A stretch of DNA of 37,063 nt from CAZWUK01 sp964636685. Lineage in GTDB: Bacteria; Bacillota; Clostridia; Christensenellales; CAG-138. Numbering within the stretch: position 1 is the stretch's first letter; the number at the start of each line of letters is the position of its first letter. Location: NCBI GenBank assembly GCA_964636685.1, contig CAZWUK010000012.1, forward strand, positions 1 through 37,063, read 5' to 3'. This document shows, one piece after another, positions 1 through 8,342 of this stretch. The position numbers and the translations under genes were made by a program. The notes beneath the pieces were generated by a model, which saw only the letters and a list, made by a program, of their open reading frames with translations, was not told where the DNA came from and made no database searches.

Positions 1-2
1 AG

Positions 3-1919
3 GTCGGCCTTGCCAACGAGGAGGTCGTGGACGGCGTGTGCGAGCGCTGCGGCGGCGAGGTCGTCCGTATGGTGCGCTCGCAGTGGATGCTCAAAATCAC
101 CGAGTATGCCCAGCGTCTGATCGACGATCTGGACGACGTGGATTATCTGGACAAGATCAAGGCCCAGCAGATCAACTGGATCGGCCGCAGCGAGGGCGCG
201 GAGGTCTATTTTCAGATCAAGGACGCAGAGGACAGGCTGCTGATCTATACGACCAGGTGCGACACGCTCTTTGGCGCGACGTATATGGTGGTATCGCCCG
301 AGCATCCCATCATCGAAAAATTGTCTTCGCGCATCCAGAACATGGACGAGGTGCGCGCTTACCAGAAGCAGGCGGCCGGCAAGAGCGATTTTGAGCGCGG
401 TGAGCTTGCCAAGGAAAAGAGCGGCGTGCCGCTTGTGGGCGTGACGGCAGTCAACCCCGCCACCGGCCGCGAGATTCCGGTGTGGATTTCCGACTATGTG
501 CTCATGGGCTATGGCACGGGCGCCATCATGGCGGTGCCGGCGCACGACGAGCGCGACTATGACTTTGCAAAGAAATTCAACCTGCCCATCATCGAGGTGG
601 TCGCAGGCGGCAACGTGGAAGAAGCGGCATATACCGAATGCCAGCACGGCAAGCTTGTCAACTCGGGCTTTCTCAACGGCATGGAGGTTGCCGACGCGAT
701 CCCTGCCATGATCCAATGGCTCGAGGCGCAGGGCATCGGCAGCAAGAAGGTCAATTATAAGCTGCGCGACTGGGTATTCAGCCGCCAGCGTTACTGGGGC
801 GAACCCATTCCGCTCGTCAAGTGCGAAAAGTGCGGCTGGGTTCCGCTGCCGGAGGATCAGCTTCCGCTGACTCTGCCCATGCTGGACAACTTTACGCCTA
901 CCGACGACGGTTCGAGCTGTCTTGCCCGCGCCGAGGAATGGCTGCATACGACCTGCCCCAAGTGCGGCGCGCCCGCCCTGCGGGAAGCGGACACCATGCC
1001 CAACTGGGCGGGTTCGTCCTGGTACTACCTGCGCTATACCGACGCGCACAACAACACGGCGCTCGCATCCAAGGACGCGCTCAAATACTGGCTGCCCGTG
1101 GACTGGTACAACGGCGGTATGGAGCATACCACGCTGCATTTGCTCTACTCGCGTTTCTGGCACAAGTTCCTGTATGACTGCGGCATCGTGCCGACCAAGG
1201 AGCCTTATCAGAAGCGCACAAGCCACGGCATGGTGCTGGGCGCAAACGGCGAGAAGATGTCCAAATCGCGTGGCAACGTGGTCAACCCTGACGATTACAT
1301 TCCAGAATACGGCGTAGACGCTTTCCGCATGTACATCATGTTCATGGGCGCGTTTGACCAGCCGATTCCGTGGAACGAGCAGGGAACGCGCGGCTGTCGC
1401 CGGTTCCTCGACCGCGTCTGGCGGTTGCAGGACATGGTGGAGGGTACGGGCGATACCGACAAGGAGATGCGCGGCAAGGTGCATGCCTGCATCAAGAAGG
1501 TATCCGAGGACATTGAGAGCATGAAGTTCAACACCGCCATCGCCGCGATGATGGCGCTTGTCAACGACTTCTACGGCAAGGGCAAGCTTACCAAGGACGA
1601 GCTGCACATCCTCTTGCAGCTGCTCAATCCCTTTGCGCCGCACATCACCGAGGAGATGAACGAGCTTTTGGGCAACCCGCCGCTGCATCACTCCGCATGG
1701 CCCAAGTATGACGAGCGCGCTTTGACGGCAGACGCCGTGGAGTATGGCATTCAGATCAACGGCAAGGTACGCGCGCGCATTCTGCTGGACTCTGCGCTGG
1801 ATAAGGATGCGGTCGAAAAAGCTGCGCTTGCCGCGCCGGAGGTTTTCCCTTTTATTGACGGAAAAACGGTGCGCAAGGTGATCGTTGTGAAAAACATCGT
1901 CAACATCGTCGTCGGCTGA
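3..1919 (+). CDS. leuS: Leucyl-tRNA synthetase, 5'-truncated by window edge
   Basis: Charges tRNA-Leu with leucine in the cytoplasm and hydrolyses mischarged products in its CP1 editing domain. The reading frame is already open at base 3, so the true start and the HIGH signature lie upstream. Visible are a CxxC zinc-type motif at the start (CERCGG), the editing domain (the TTRCDTLFGATY and GYGTGAIMAVPAHDERD stretches), a second CxxC/CxxC zinc insertion (CEKCGW and CPKCGAP), the SSWYYLRY stretch, and the class I KMSKS loop (GEKMSKSRGN) near base 1255. The C-terminal anticodon-binding domain ends in NIVNIVVG. About 638 residues are present of a usual 800 or more. The stop codon is followed almost at once by a perfect hairpin. 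Identity is secure; only the N-terminal third is missing. Confidence 0.97.
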   Translation, partial: VGLANEEVVDGVCERCGGEVVRMVRSQWMLKITEYAQRLIDDLDDVDYLDKIKAQQINWIGRSEGAEVYFQIKDAEDRLLIYTTRCDTLFGATYMVVSPEHPIIEKLSSRIQNMDEVRAYQKQAAGKSDFERGELAKEKSGVPLVGVTAVNPATGREIPVWISDYVLMGYGTGAIMAVPAHDERDYDFAKKFNLPIIEVVAGGNVEEAAYTECQHGKLVNSGFLNGMEVADAIPAMIQWLEAQGIGSKKVNYKLRDWVFSRQRYWGEPIPLVKCEKCGWVPLPEDQLPLTLPMLDNFTPTDDGSSCLARAEEWLHTTCPKCGAPALREADTMPNWAGSSWYYLRYTDAHNNTALASKDALKYWLPVDWYNGGMEHTTLHLLYSRFWHKFLYDCGIVPTKEPYQKRTSHGMVLGANGEKMSKSRGNVVNPDDYIPEYGVDAFRMYIMFMGAFDQPIPWNEQGTRGCRRFLDRVWRLQDMVEGTGDTDKEMRGKVHACIKKVSEDIESMKFNTAIAAMMALVNDFYGKGKLTKDELHILLQLLNPFAPHITEEMNELLGNPPLHHSAWPKYDERALTADAVEYGIQINGKVRARILLDSALDKDAVEKAALAAPEVFPFIDGKTVRKVIVVKNIVNIVVG

Positions 1920-1920
1920 C

Positions 1921-1950
1921 CTACTTCTTTTTCGCAAGAAAAAGAAGTAG
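1921..1950 (+). terminator. Perfect 13-bp hairpin directly after leuS; first member of the 112-bp repeat family
   Basis: CTACTTCTTTTTC, loop GCAA, then the exact complement. It begins two bases after the leuS stop. It lacks a classical GC-rich stem and T-tract, so termination is inferred from its position between convergent genes and from its T/A-rich arms. The same hairpin recurs at 2136-2159 and 2248-2271. Confidence 0.55.
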
Positions 1951-1959
1951 GCAAGAAAA

Positions 1960-2059
1960 NNNNNNNNNNNNNNNNNNNNNNNNNNNNNNNNNNNNNNNNN
2001 NNNNNNNNNNNNNNNNNNNNNNNNNNNNNNNNNNNNNNNNNNNNNNNNNNNNNNNNNNN
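1960..2059. other. Assembly gap (exactly 100 N)
   Basis: One hundred Ns, the usual scaffold placeholder for a gap of unknown size. It falls inside the 112-bp tandem array. Removing the Ns joins the flanks in perfect register with the repeat, so the missing sequence is most likely a whole number of 112-bp units. Confidence 0.95.
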
Positions 2060-2361
2060 AGTGAAGATAACTCCGAGTTTCAGGGGCGGGCATACTTGCC
2101 TGCCTTTGTTTTTGGGAACATGGGAAGTTACCGTACTTCTTTTTCGCAAGAAAAAGGAGCAGGCAAGAAAAAGTGAAGATAACTCCGAGTTTCAGGGGCG
2201 GGCATACTTGCCTGCCTTTGTTTTTGAGAACATGGGAAGTTACCGTACTTCTTTTTCACAAGAAAAAGAAGCAGGCAAGAAAAAGCGAAGATAATTCGGA
2301 GTTTGGAGGCGGACAAGCTTTGTCTGTCTCTGTTTTTTAACAATGCTGGAGTAGCGCATGG

Positions 2362-2529
2362 AACCTCGAGATAGCTCCACTTTCTTTTGCTTCTTTTCTT
2401 TCTTGCGAAAGAAAAGAAGAGCGATCCTTCCCGAAAAAAGCAAACGGGAAAGACCGCTCATGAAAGCAACCTCGAGATATTTCCACTTTCTCTTGCTTCT
2501 TTTCTTTCTTGCGAAAGAAAAGAAGCGCA
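2362..2529. repeat. Pair of about 60-bp units carrying a longer hairpin, 106 bp apart
   Basis: Two similar units at about 2362-2423 and 2468-2529 both begin AACCTCGAGATA and contain CTTCTTTTCTTTC, loop TTGC, then GAAAGAAAAGAAG (13-bp perfect stem). Between them, 2419-2459 holds a different hairpin (GAGCGATCCTTCCCG against CGGGAAAGACCGCTC, 13 of 15 paired). The second unit ends about 20 bases from the stop of the minus-strand acyl-CoA ligase gene, where it could serve as its terminator. Confidence 0.75.
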
Positions 2530-2551
2530 TGGCGTGGATCGAAGGGCGTTG

Positions 2552-4273
2552 TCAGACCACCTGCTTGGTGGCTTCTTCTTTTTCAAGCACCGTATAGGCG
2601 ACCTTGCCAACCAATGTTTTTGGCAATTCCTTGCGGAACTCGATATCGTAGGGCATGGCGTACTTTGCAATGTGCTTGCGGCAGTGTGCCAGAAGCTCCT
2701 CCTTGAGGGCGGGGGTTGCTTCCACACCGGGCTTTAAGACGACGAACGCCTTGACCTTCTGCATCTTGTAGGGATCTTTGACGCCGATCACGCAGCTCAT
2801 CTGCACTTTGTCAACAGCGTCGATGATGTTTTCCAGCTGGGACGGATACACGTTGTAGCCGCTGGTGATAATCATGCGTTTGATGCGCTGACGGAAGTAG
2901 ATGAAGCCATCCTCGTCCATCATGCCGAGATCGCCCGTATGCAGCCAGGTGAAGCCGTCGTCGTGCTGACGGAGGGTGTCGGCCGTTTCCTTGGGCTGGT
3001 TGATGTATTCGAGCATCATCGAAGGGCCGGTCAGGCAGATTTCGCCCTCCGTGCCGTAGGGAACGTCCTCAGTGGTGCCGGGACGGACGATGGTATAGTA
3101 GGTATCCGGGAAGGGCAGGCCGATACTGCCTTCACGGTACATGTCGTAAGGCGTGAGGCAGCTTGCGGTGACGCATTCGGTCGTGCCGTAGCCCTCGCGC
3201 ACCTGCACGGTCGCGCCGTGATCCTTGAGGAACTTGTCAAATTTCTTTTTCAGCTCGATGGAGAGCGAGTCGCCGCCGGAGAATACGCCGAGCAGGCAAG
3301 ATAGATCCACACCCTCCATGTTGGGGCTGCGCGTAATGCCCTCATAGAGCGTCGGCACGCCGGCGATGTAGTTGGGCTGTTCCTTTTTGAGCAGCTTTGC
3401 ATAGCTTTCCACAGAGACGCGCGGCACGAGAATGGCGCAGCCGCCCTGTGCGATCATGGTATGGATGCACACGCCAAGCCCGAACCCGTGAAACATCGGC
3501 ATGGCGGCGAGCATACGCTTGCCCGGCTCAAAGCAATTGGCCATGGCGGCCGTCTGCATGGCGAGCGCGTTGAAATTGATGTTGGAGAGCAAAATACCCT
3601 TGGTCACGCCCGTGGTGCCGCCCGAAAACAGGATGACGGCGGGATCGTTGCCGTGCTTTTCCACGACATAGGCGCCCATGTACTCGTCGCCGCCGCGCAA
3701 AAATTCCGCCCAGCGCACGACCGGCGCGTCCTTTGCGATCTTCTTGATCTTGCGGCCTTCGGTGAGCTGATAGCCCAGCGCGATCACCGGCGACAGGGCG
3801 TCTCGGATGCTGGTCACGACCAGCGCTTTGAGGTCGTATTCCTTGCGCACCTCTTCAAACTTGCCGTAGAATTGATCCAGCGTGACGGCTGCGACGCTTC
3901 CGGAATCCTTGAGGTAGAAGGCAATCTCGCCCACGGAGGAGAGCGGATGAATCATCGAAGCGATGGCGCCGATGCGGTTGAGCGCGTAGAAGCACAGCAC
4001 GATCTGGCTGCAATTGGGCATGCACAGCGTGACACGGTCGCCCGCCTTGATGCCGAGGGCGGCAAAAGCGCGCGCCACGCGGTTGACGTCCGTGACCATG
4101 CGGTGGTACTTGGTTTTTTTGCCCATGAAGGCAAAGGCGGTGTAGTCGGGATAACGCTCCGCGCTCTCCTCGATCATCGAGTACATGGAGGTATCCGGAT
4201 AGTCGAGATGCTGCGGTACGTCGCCGTAGAATTTCAGCCACGGCGCTTTGAGCCTGTCAATGTTAGTATTCAA
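2552..4273 (-). CDS. AMP-binding acyl-CoA synthetase / long-chain fatty-acid-CoA ligase-like
   Basis: ATP-dependent adenylation of a carboxylic acid followed by thioester formation with CoA. The substrate cannot be read from sequence; family resemblance suggests a fatty acid. The 573-residue ANL-superfamily protein has the P-loop-like VILFSGGTTGVTKG (about residue 215), the A5 motif YGTTE, the HTGDLG aspartate motif, the hinge RMIITSGYNVYPSQLE, and the C-terminal catalytic lysine region KTLVGKV. The start is TTG, chosen because AAAGGAGG lies nine bases upstream. The TTG overlaps the end of the upstream gene by 11 bp, implying translational coupling to the E2-like acyltransferase. The two genes probably act together on an acyl group; that is inference. 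Confidence 0.9.
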   Translation of the reverse strand: MNTNIDRLKAPWLKFYGDVPQHLDYPDTSMYSMIEESAERYPDYTAFAFMGKKTKYHRMVTDVNRVARAFAALGIKAGDRVTLCMPNCSQIVLCFYALNRIGAIASMIHPLSSVGEIAFYLKDSGSVAAVTLDQFYGKFEEVRKEYDLKALVVTSIRDALSPVIALGYQLTEGRKIKKIAKDAPVVRWAEFLRGGDEYMGAYVVEKHGNDPAVILFSGGTTGVTKGILLSNINFNALAMQTAAMANCFEPGKRMLAAMPMFHGFGLGVCIHTMIAQGGCAILVPRVSVESYAKLLKKEQPNYIAGVPTLYEGITRSPNMEGVDLSCLLGVFSGGDSLSIELKKKFDKFLKDHGATVQVREGYGTTECVTASCLTPYDMYREGSIGLPFPDTYYTIVRPGTTEDVPYGTEGEICLTGPSMMLEYINQPKETADTLRQHDDGFTWLHTGDLGMMDEDGFIYFRQRIKRMIITSGYNVYPSQLENIIDAVDKVQMSCVIGVKDPYKMQKVKAFVVLKPGVEATPALKEELLAHCRKHIAKYAMPYDIEFRKELPKTLVGKVAYTVLEKEEATKQVV

Positions 4274-5156
4274 GTTTCAAATCCTCCTTTGCCGGATGGT
4301 CCAGCAGCTCCGGGTGCGCCAGATAGTGCTTGAGCAGACGAATCGTGCGCGCGAAATAGTAGCCGTCGCCGATGCGCTCATCCAGCGTAATACCCAGTTC
4401 CAGCGCATCCTTCATGGTGACGTTGCCCGCGTCGTCATAATAGGGATGCTTATGCTTTTCGCCGATGACGACGAAGACGGAGTTGGTGCCCCAGTTGGCA
4501 AGATGGTGATAACCGGCGTTTAGACCGATGGAACCCAGGTTTGTGACAAAGACCGAGGTGTAGTCCGGGTCGCCCTTGGTCAGATCATCCGGCGCTTTGC
4601 CGTAGTAATCGAGCGTGCGCAGCACCCACATGACAAATTTCAGCACGGGGCGGGGGAGCTTTGCAAGCACGGTCATAGGCCCTGAGATGACGTCGTCCGC
4701 GCCTTCATGCCGCACGGCGTTGACGCGGCTGCACACGGTGTCGTGAATCACGTCGATGGCGCTCAATTCGCTGTCCTCGTCGTAATCCATGACGACGAGC
4801 GATTCCGAGCCGTCATCGGAAAACTGCTTTTTTGCCACAAAGCTGAAGGAGATCTTTTTGCGGTCATAGAGCCGGTAGCCCGCGATGAAGCGGTTCATCA
4901 AAGGACGCTCTGCAACGGTTCTGCCGAGCGCGGCAAGAATGACGTGCATCAACGTGTAACGATACTGGGGATTTTCCCCGTTTTTCTTGTCGATGTAGGC
5001 TTGAATGGCGGTGATGTCGATCAGTTCACGAATAAACGCTTCGTTATCGGCGCGGTTCGGCATCAGAAACGGCATGAAAACATGCAGCACATCGAGGTCG
5101 CGCACAAGGTAGCCGTCCTTTCGGTCGCCGCCCCTTTTTTTCAGTTTTTCGTCCAT
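4263..5156 (-). CDS. Lipoyl-less 2-oxoacid dehydrogenase E2-type acyltransferase-like protein
   Basis: A 297-residue protein resembling the catalytic (CAT-like) domain of E2 acyltransferases, without lipoyl or peripheral-subunit-binding domains. The C-terminal region GITLDERIGDGYYFA followed by an HPELL stretch aligns by eye with the E2 signature DHRxxDGxxxA. The residue matching the catalytic histidine of HxxxDG is glutamate (E260), while the aspartate and glycine (D264, G265) remain. It starts at an ATG preceded by TTAGGAG, under a strong promoter, and overlaps the downstream acyl-CoA ligase. There is no E1 or E3 gene nearby, so a 2-oxoacid dehydrogenase complex is unlikely. It may use acyl-CoA made by the ligase, or be non-catalytic. 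Fold assignment is fairly sure; function is unknown. Confidence 0.8.
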   Translation of the reverse strand: MDEKLKKRGGDRKDGYLVRDLDVLHVFMPFLMPNRADNEAFIRELIDITAIQAYIDKKNGENPQYRYTLMHVILAALGRTVAERPLMNRFIAGYRLYDRKKISFSFVAKKQFSDDGSESLVVMDYDEDSELSAIDVIHDTVCSRVNAVRHEGADDVISGPMTVLAKLPRPVLKFVMWVLRTLDYYGKAPDDLTKGDPDYTSVFVTNLGSIGLNAGYHHLANWGTNSVFVVIGEKHKHPYYDDAGNVTMKDALELGITLDERIGDGYYFARTIRLLKHYLAHPELLDHPAKEDLKLEY

Positions 5157-5202
5157 TTTGTACTCCTAATAATGTATAAAATAAGTCCATTTGAACATGG
5201 TT

Positions 5203-5231
5203 AATATAATAGAAACGCCGCCAAAAGTCAA
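5203..5231 (-). promoter_or_regulatory. SigA-type promoter for the E2-like/acyl-CoA ligase operon
   Basis: On the minus strand TTGACT, a 17-bp spacer and TATATT lie about 50 bases upstream of the ATG. The match to consensus is strong and the spacing ideal. Confidence 0.75.
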
Positions 5232-5308
5232 ATGAAAAGTGAAATTTTGGTGCCGAATGCAAAGACAATGTGACGAACGCGAGGAAAGTCCCGAAGAATG
5301 GCTCCTTT

Positions 5309-5337
5309 TTGCTTTTTTTCAGTCGATATGTTATACT
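5309..5337 (+). promoter_or_regulatory. SigA-type promoter for the lipid kinase gene
   Basis: TTGCTT, 17-bp spacer, TATACT, followed by a start codon about 40 bases downstream. The -10 context (ATATGTTATACTAAA) resembles two other promoters in this window. Confidence 0.75.
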
Positions 5338-5379
5338 AAACTGCTATTTAATACAAATCGCAGCGGAGGCGTTTGACGT

Positions 5380-6270
5380 ATGGCGGGCATCTATGTAGTA
5401 TGTAACCCAATTGCGGGAAATGGCGCGGCAAAGCGGGCGTCGGAGCAGATTCAGGCAGAACTCGAAAAAAGAAACATTCCATTTACCTACTGCACCAGCG
5501 ATTACGCGGGTCACGCGGTGGAGCTTTCGCAGCAGGCGGTCAAAAACGGCGCCGACAAAATCATTGCCATCGGCGGCGACGGCACGCTGCGCGAGGTGGC
5601 GACGGCGCTCAAGGACACGGAGGTGACGCTGGGGATTATCCCCTGCGGTACGGGAAACGATCTTTCCCGCGCGCTGCACATTCCGCACGATACCGTGAAG
5701 GCGCTGGAGATCGCGCTTTCCGGCGAGCGCCGGCAGATGGACGCCGCCATGGCAAACGACGAGCTGTATTTCAACGTTGCGGGGTTCGGGTTTGATGTGG
5801 ACGTGCTGGATGCAACGCTGCTGTTTAAGGAAAAATACAAAAACGGCTCCATCGCCTACCTGCGCGGGCTGCTTCACTCCATGCGCACGATGAAGCTGCG
5901 AAAGACCACCATCACAACGCCCGACGGCGTGCTGGAAAAAAACTGTCTCATCATCGCGGTGGGCAACGGCACACACTTTGGCGGCGGTATGATGGTGACG
6001 CCCAAGGCCGATCCGTTTGACGGGCTGCTGGACGTGTGCATTGGCAGCGACGTGACAAAAGCAGTGCTGCTGCGGGTTTTGACAAAGTTTCTCAAGGGCA
6101 AGCACATTGCATATACCAAGTATATTACCTATTTCAAGGCGACCGAGGTGACGGCGGTCTGCGAACCGGCTTCCCGCATCGAGGTTGACGGCGACGTCAT
6201 GCCGGGAACGCCTGTGACTTTCCGCGTGCTGCCAAAGGCGCTGTGGGTACAGGTGCCGGCGCGGGCGTGA
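5380..6270 (+). CDS. YegS/BmrU-type lipid (diacylglycerol) kinase
   Basis: Phosphorylates a lipid head group such as diacylglycerol with ATP at the inner face of the membrane, recycling it into phospholipid synthesis. The 296-residue protein begins with the nucleotide-binding strand IYVVCNPIAGNG, has the kinase signature IAIGGDGTLREVA (residues 63-75) and the IIPCGTGNDLSR motif (85-96), then the beta-sandwich domain with NVAGFGFD and the C-terminal IEVDGDVMPGTP. Length is typical. The start is ATG with GGAGG ten bases upstream. It is divergent from the acyl-CoA ligase operon, so lipid metabolism genes lie on both sides of this intergenic region. The exact lipid substrate cannot be told from sequence. 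Confidence 0.92.
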   Translation: MAGIYVVCNPIAGNGAAKRASEQIQAELEKRNIPFTYCTSDYAGHAVELSQQAVKNGADKIIAIGGDGTLREVATALKDTEVTLGIIPCGTGNDLSRALHIPHDTVKALEIALSGERRQMDAAMANDELYFNVAGFGFDVDVLDATLLFKEKYKNGSIAYLRGLLHSMRTMKLRKTTITTPDGVLEKNCLIIAVGNGTHFGGGMMVTPKADPFDGLLDVCIGSDVTKAVLLRVLTKFLKGKHIAYTKYITYFKATEVTAVCEPASRIEVDGDVMPGTPVTFRVLPKALWVQVPARA

Positions 6271-6293
6271 CAAAAGTATCACAATAAGTTTTC

Positions 6294-6322
6294 TTTACGC
6301 AGCGGCGAGAGTTCGGTATCAT
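6294..6322 (+). promoter_or_regulatory. Possible weak promoter before the DUF5711-like gene
   Basis: TTTACG, 17-bp spacer, TATCAT, 32 bases before the ATG. Only a partial consensus match; the downstream genes could also be read through from the lipid kinase promoter. Confidence 0.4.
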
Positions 6323-6353
6323 AAAGTCCGAAACCTGTTCTTTAGGAGGAATC

Positions 6354-7499
6354 ATGGGCGTGCAGAACGCATATCCAACCAGACAAAACACGAAAAAGCG
6401 GCGGCGCAGGCGCAAAAAAGGATCGAGAACGATGCTCTTTTCGCTGGGTATGCTGGCGCTGATCGGCGTTGCGCTGGGCGCCTATATCATTATTTTCGGA
6501 CAGCGGAGCCAGACGGTGTCCATGTCCGCGACGCCCATCGTTTCCACCGCGACCTACATCAATACCGGCAGCGGGCTGCTCTATCAGTCGGACGGGCAGG
6601 TCAACTACTACGATCTCAAGGACAGCAAGAAAAACTCCACCTTCGGTATGGGCGCAGCAGACATTCGCATGACCGGCAGCGCGTATCTGACGGCGGTATT
6701 CAACAGCAATTCCCTTCAGATTTACGCGCCCAACACAACGCCGCTGGCATTCACCGGCACGGTCAAGGAAGCCGAATGCGGCAAGAAATATCTGGCGGTG
6801 CTTCGCGCGAGCGACGATGGCAAGGAGAGCATCCTCATCGTCACGACCGACGGCACGCAGGTGGATCAGCTGACGTTTGACGATCAATATATCGTGGATT
6901 TCGGGTTCTATATGCTCAACGGCGCGGAAATGCTCTGGTATCAGACCATGAACATCAATTCCGGCGTGCCGACCACGATGATCTCCGTCTACTCGCTGAC
7001 AAAACAGGCGACCATCGGCGTGATGCAGATCCAGAATCAGCTGGTGGAGGAGCTGTATATCACCGGCAGCAGCATCTTTGTTGCGGGAACCAACCAGATC
7101 ATTCGCTATTCGCACGATGGCAATAAAGAGGTCTATCGGCAGATGGTCTACGGCTACCGGGTACTGGACTTTTCCAGCGCGGGCGATGCGCCGACGTTTT
7201 TGATGGCGCCCCGAGGCGGCGACTTTCATTCCGTGAAGGTTTTGACGCTGCAGGAGGGCTCGACCAATTCCACAGCGGTGGAGACGTATTTGCAGCTGCC
7301 CACAGAGGGCGTTGCGGCGTATATTATGGGCAGCCGGCTCGCGGTCGTTTCACAGGATAACGTTTATACTTACTCCCTGAAGGGAAAACTCACCGCGACA
7401 AAGACGCTGGAATTGCCGGTTGACGGCGCTGTGAAGATCTCCGATACCACGCTGATGCTTTCCAGCAACGGTATTTTCTATCTGGCGACGATCAGCTGA
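6354..7499 (+). CDS. Membrane-anchored beta-propeller-like protein (DUF5711-like)
   Basis: A 381-residue protein with a short, very basic N-terminus (residues 1-26, many Arg/Lys), one membrane helix (about 28-50) and an extracytoplasmic region built of repeated short beta-strand motifs, for example YDLKDSKKNST, SVYSLTKQATIGV and YTYSLKGKLTATKTLEL. This pattern recalls beta-propeller sensors; I place it with the DUF5711 family from general resemblance and position before a CvpA gene. It has an ATG with AGGAGG five bases upstream. No catalytic residues were recognised. A role in envelope sensing or scaffolding is inference. Confidence 0.7.
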   Translation: MGVQNAYPTRQNTKKRRRRRKKGSRTMLFSLGMLALIGVALGAYIIIFGQRSQTVSMSATPIVSTATYINTGSGLLYQSDGQVNYYDLKDSKKNSTFGMGAADIRMTGSAYLTAVFNSNSLQIYAPNTTPLAFTGTVKEAECGKKYLAVLRASDDGKESILIVTTDGTQVDQLTFDDQYIVDFGFYMLNGAEMLWYQTMNINSGVPTTMISVYSLTKQATIGVMQIQNQLVEELYITGSSIFVAGTNQIIRYSHDGNKEVYRQMVYGYRVLDFSSAGDAPTFLMAPRGGDFHSVKVLTLQEGSTNSTAVETYLQLPTEGVAAYIMGSRLAVVSQDNVYTYSLKGKLTATKTLELPVDGAVKISDTTLMLSSNGIFYLATIS

Positions 7500-7629
7500 G
7501 TCGCCGGAGCCGTGCACCCCGCTTTGGACGCCGCTCCAAAAAAGCGCCCTAAGCTGGCGGGCGGGCGCATATAACAAACAGAGGGCGCCCGTCTAAGGGC
7601 GGACGTTTTGCCGGAAAGGGGGAACCGAT

Positions 7630-8337
7630 TTGAATTTCATCGATATTGCGATCCTGCTGGTGCTTGCCATCACCATATTGGGCGGCTATTATCGAGGATT
7701 TCTCAATACGCTGCTGAGTATTGGCGCGACCGTCCTCTCCTATCTGGCCGGCATGCTCTGCATTCCGCTGATCTCCTCCGCCATCCAGAGCAACGAGTCG
7801 CTGTTCAATATGCTCCTGTACTATACGGAGGGCGCCGAGTATGTGGCGGTCACGGATGTGGAGCTGACCAGAGTTCCGATTTCACAGGTTTCGGCGGATC
7901 AGCTGCGCATCATCATCGATAACGCCGATATGCCGCTGCCGATGGGGAATTGTGTGACCCGCAACATCGCTACGGAGGCCTTTGCGCGGGACGGCATTAC
8001 GTCGCTTGGCGATTATTTCAACCAGACCATCGTGTGCGTCGCGGTAAACATCATCGTACTGCTTGCGGTTTTTCTGATCGTGCGGCTTCTTCTGGGGTTT
8101 GGAATCCGGTGCGCGGACTATGCCAAGGGCGGTCTGCCGGCGCTCCAGCACGCCGACGGCGCAATCGGCGCGGGGCTGGGATTGATTAACGGCGTACTGC
8201 TGCTGTTCATCCTGTTTCTGCTGGTGCCGCTTGCCCTCACGGTGCTGCCAAAGCTTTACACCTTCCTCGAGGAATCCTTTTTTGGCGAATTCTTCTATAA
8301 GGCGAACATTTTAATCCCGCTGGTTCCGGGAACCTGA
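7630..8337 (+). CDS. CvpA-family membrane protein
   Basis: A 235-residue membrane protein with an N-terminal helix containing the CvpA-like opening NFIDIAILLVLAITILGGYYRGF, a second helix at about 27-45, an extracellular region of roughly 80 residues and two further helices near 135-155 and 180-205. It lacks catalytic motifs. CvpA relatives are linked to envelope homeostasis and colicin V export, but mechanism is poorly known. The start is TTG, supported by AAAGGGGG seven to eight bases upstream. The 130-bp gap after the previous gene holds a GC-rich GCGCCC/GGGCGC dyad without a T-tract. The next gene begins only five bases after the stop. Confidence 0.82.
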   Translation: MNFIDIAILLVLAITILGGYYRGFLNTLLSIGATVLSYLAGMLCIPLISSAIQSNESLFNMLLYYTEGAEYVAVTDVELTRVPISQVSADQLRIIIDNADMPLPMGNCVTRNIATEAFARDGITSLGDYFNQTIVCVAVNIIVLLAVFLIVRLLLGFGIRCADYAKGGLPALQHADGAIGAGLGLINGVLLLFILFLLVPLALTVLPKLYTFLEESFFGEFFYKANILIPLVPGT

Positions 8338-8342
8338 TTGCC

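Larger units (their letters stand above)
1921..2348. repeat. 112-bp tandem repeat array with internal hairpin (interrupted by gap)
   Basis: A 112-bp unit is repeated head to tail. There is a partial unit at 1921-1959, full units at 2061-2172 and 2173-2284, and a decayed fourth from 2285 to about 2348. Each unit contains a GAAGATAACTCCGAG-type segment, a GGCGGGCA/TTGCCTGCC imperfect dyad and a CTTCTTTTTC-GCAA-GAAAAAGAAG hairpin. The two full units differ at only a few bases. Small open frames inside the array are repeat artefacts. The array fills the space between the convergent leuS and acyl-CoA ligase genes, so it may act as a bidirectional transcription stop or simply be a non-coding expansion. 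Confidence 0.85.

Noticed and set aside
1921..2348. CRISPR array
   Set aside because: The repeat is contiguous 112-bp units with no unique spacers and no cas genes.
2061..2530. Several short open frames on both strands
   Set aside because: They are translations of the tandem hairpin repeats, with low-complexity Lys/Phe-rich products and no ribosome sites.
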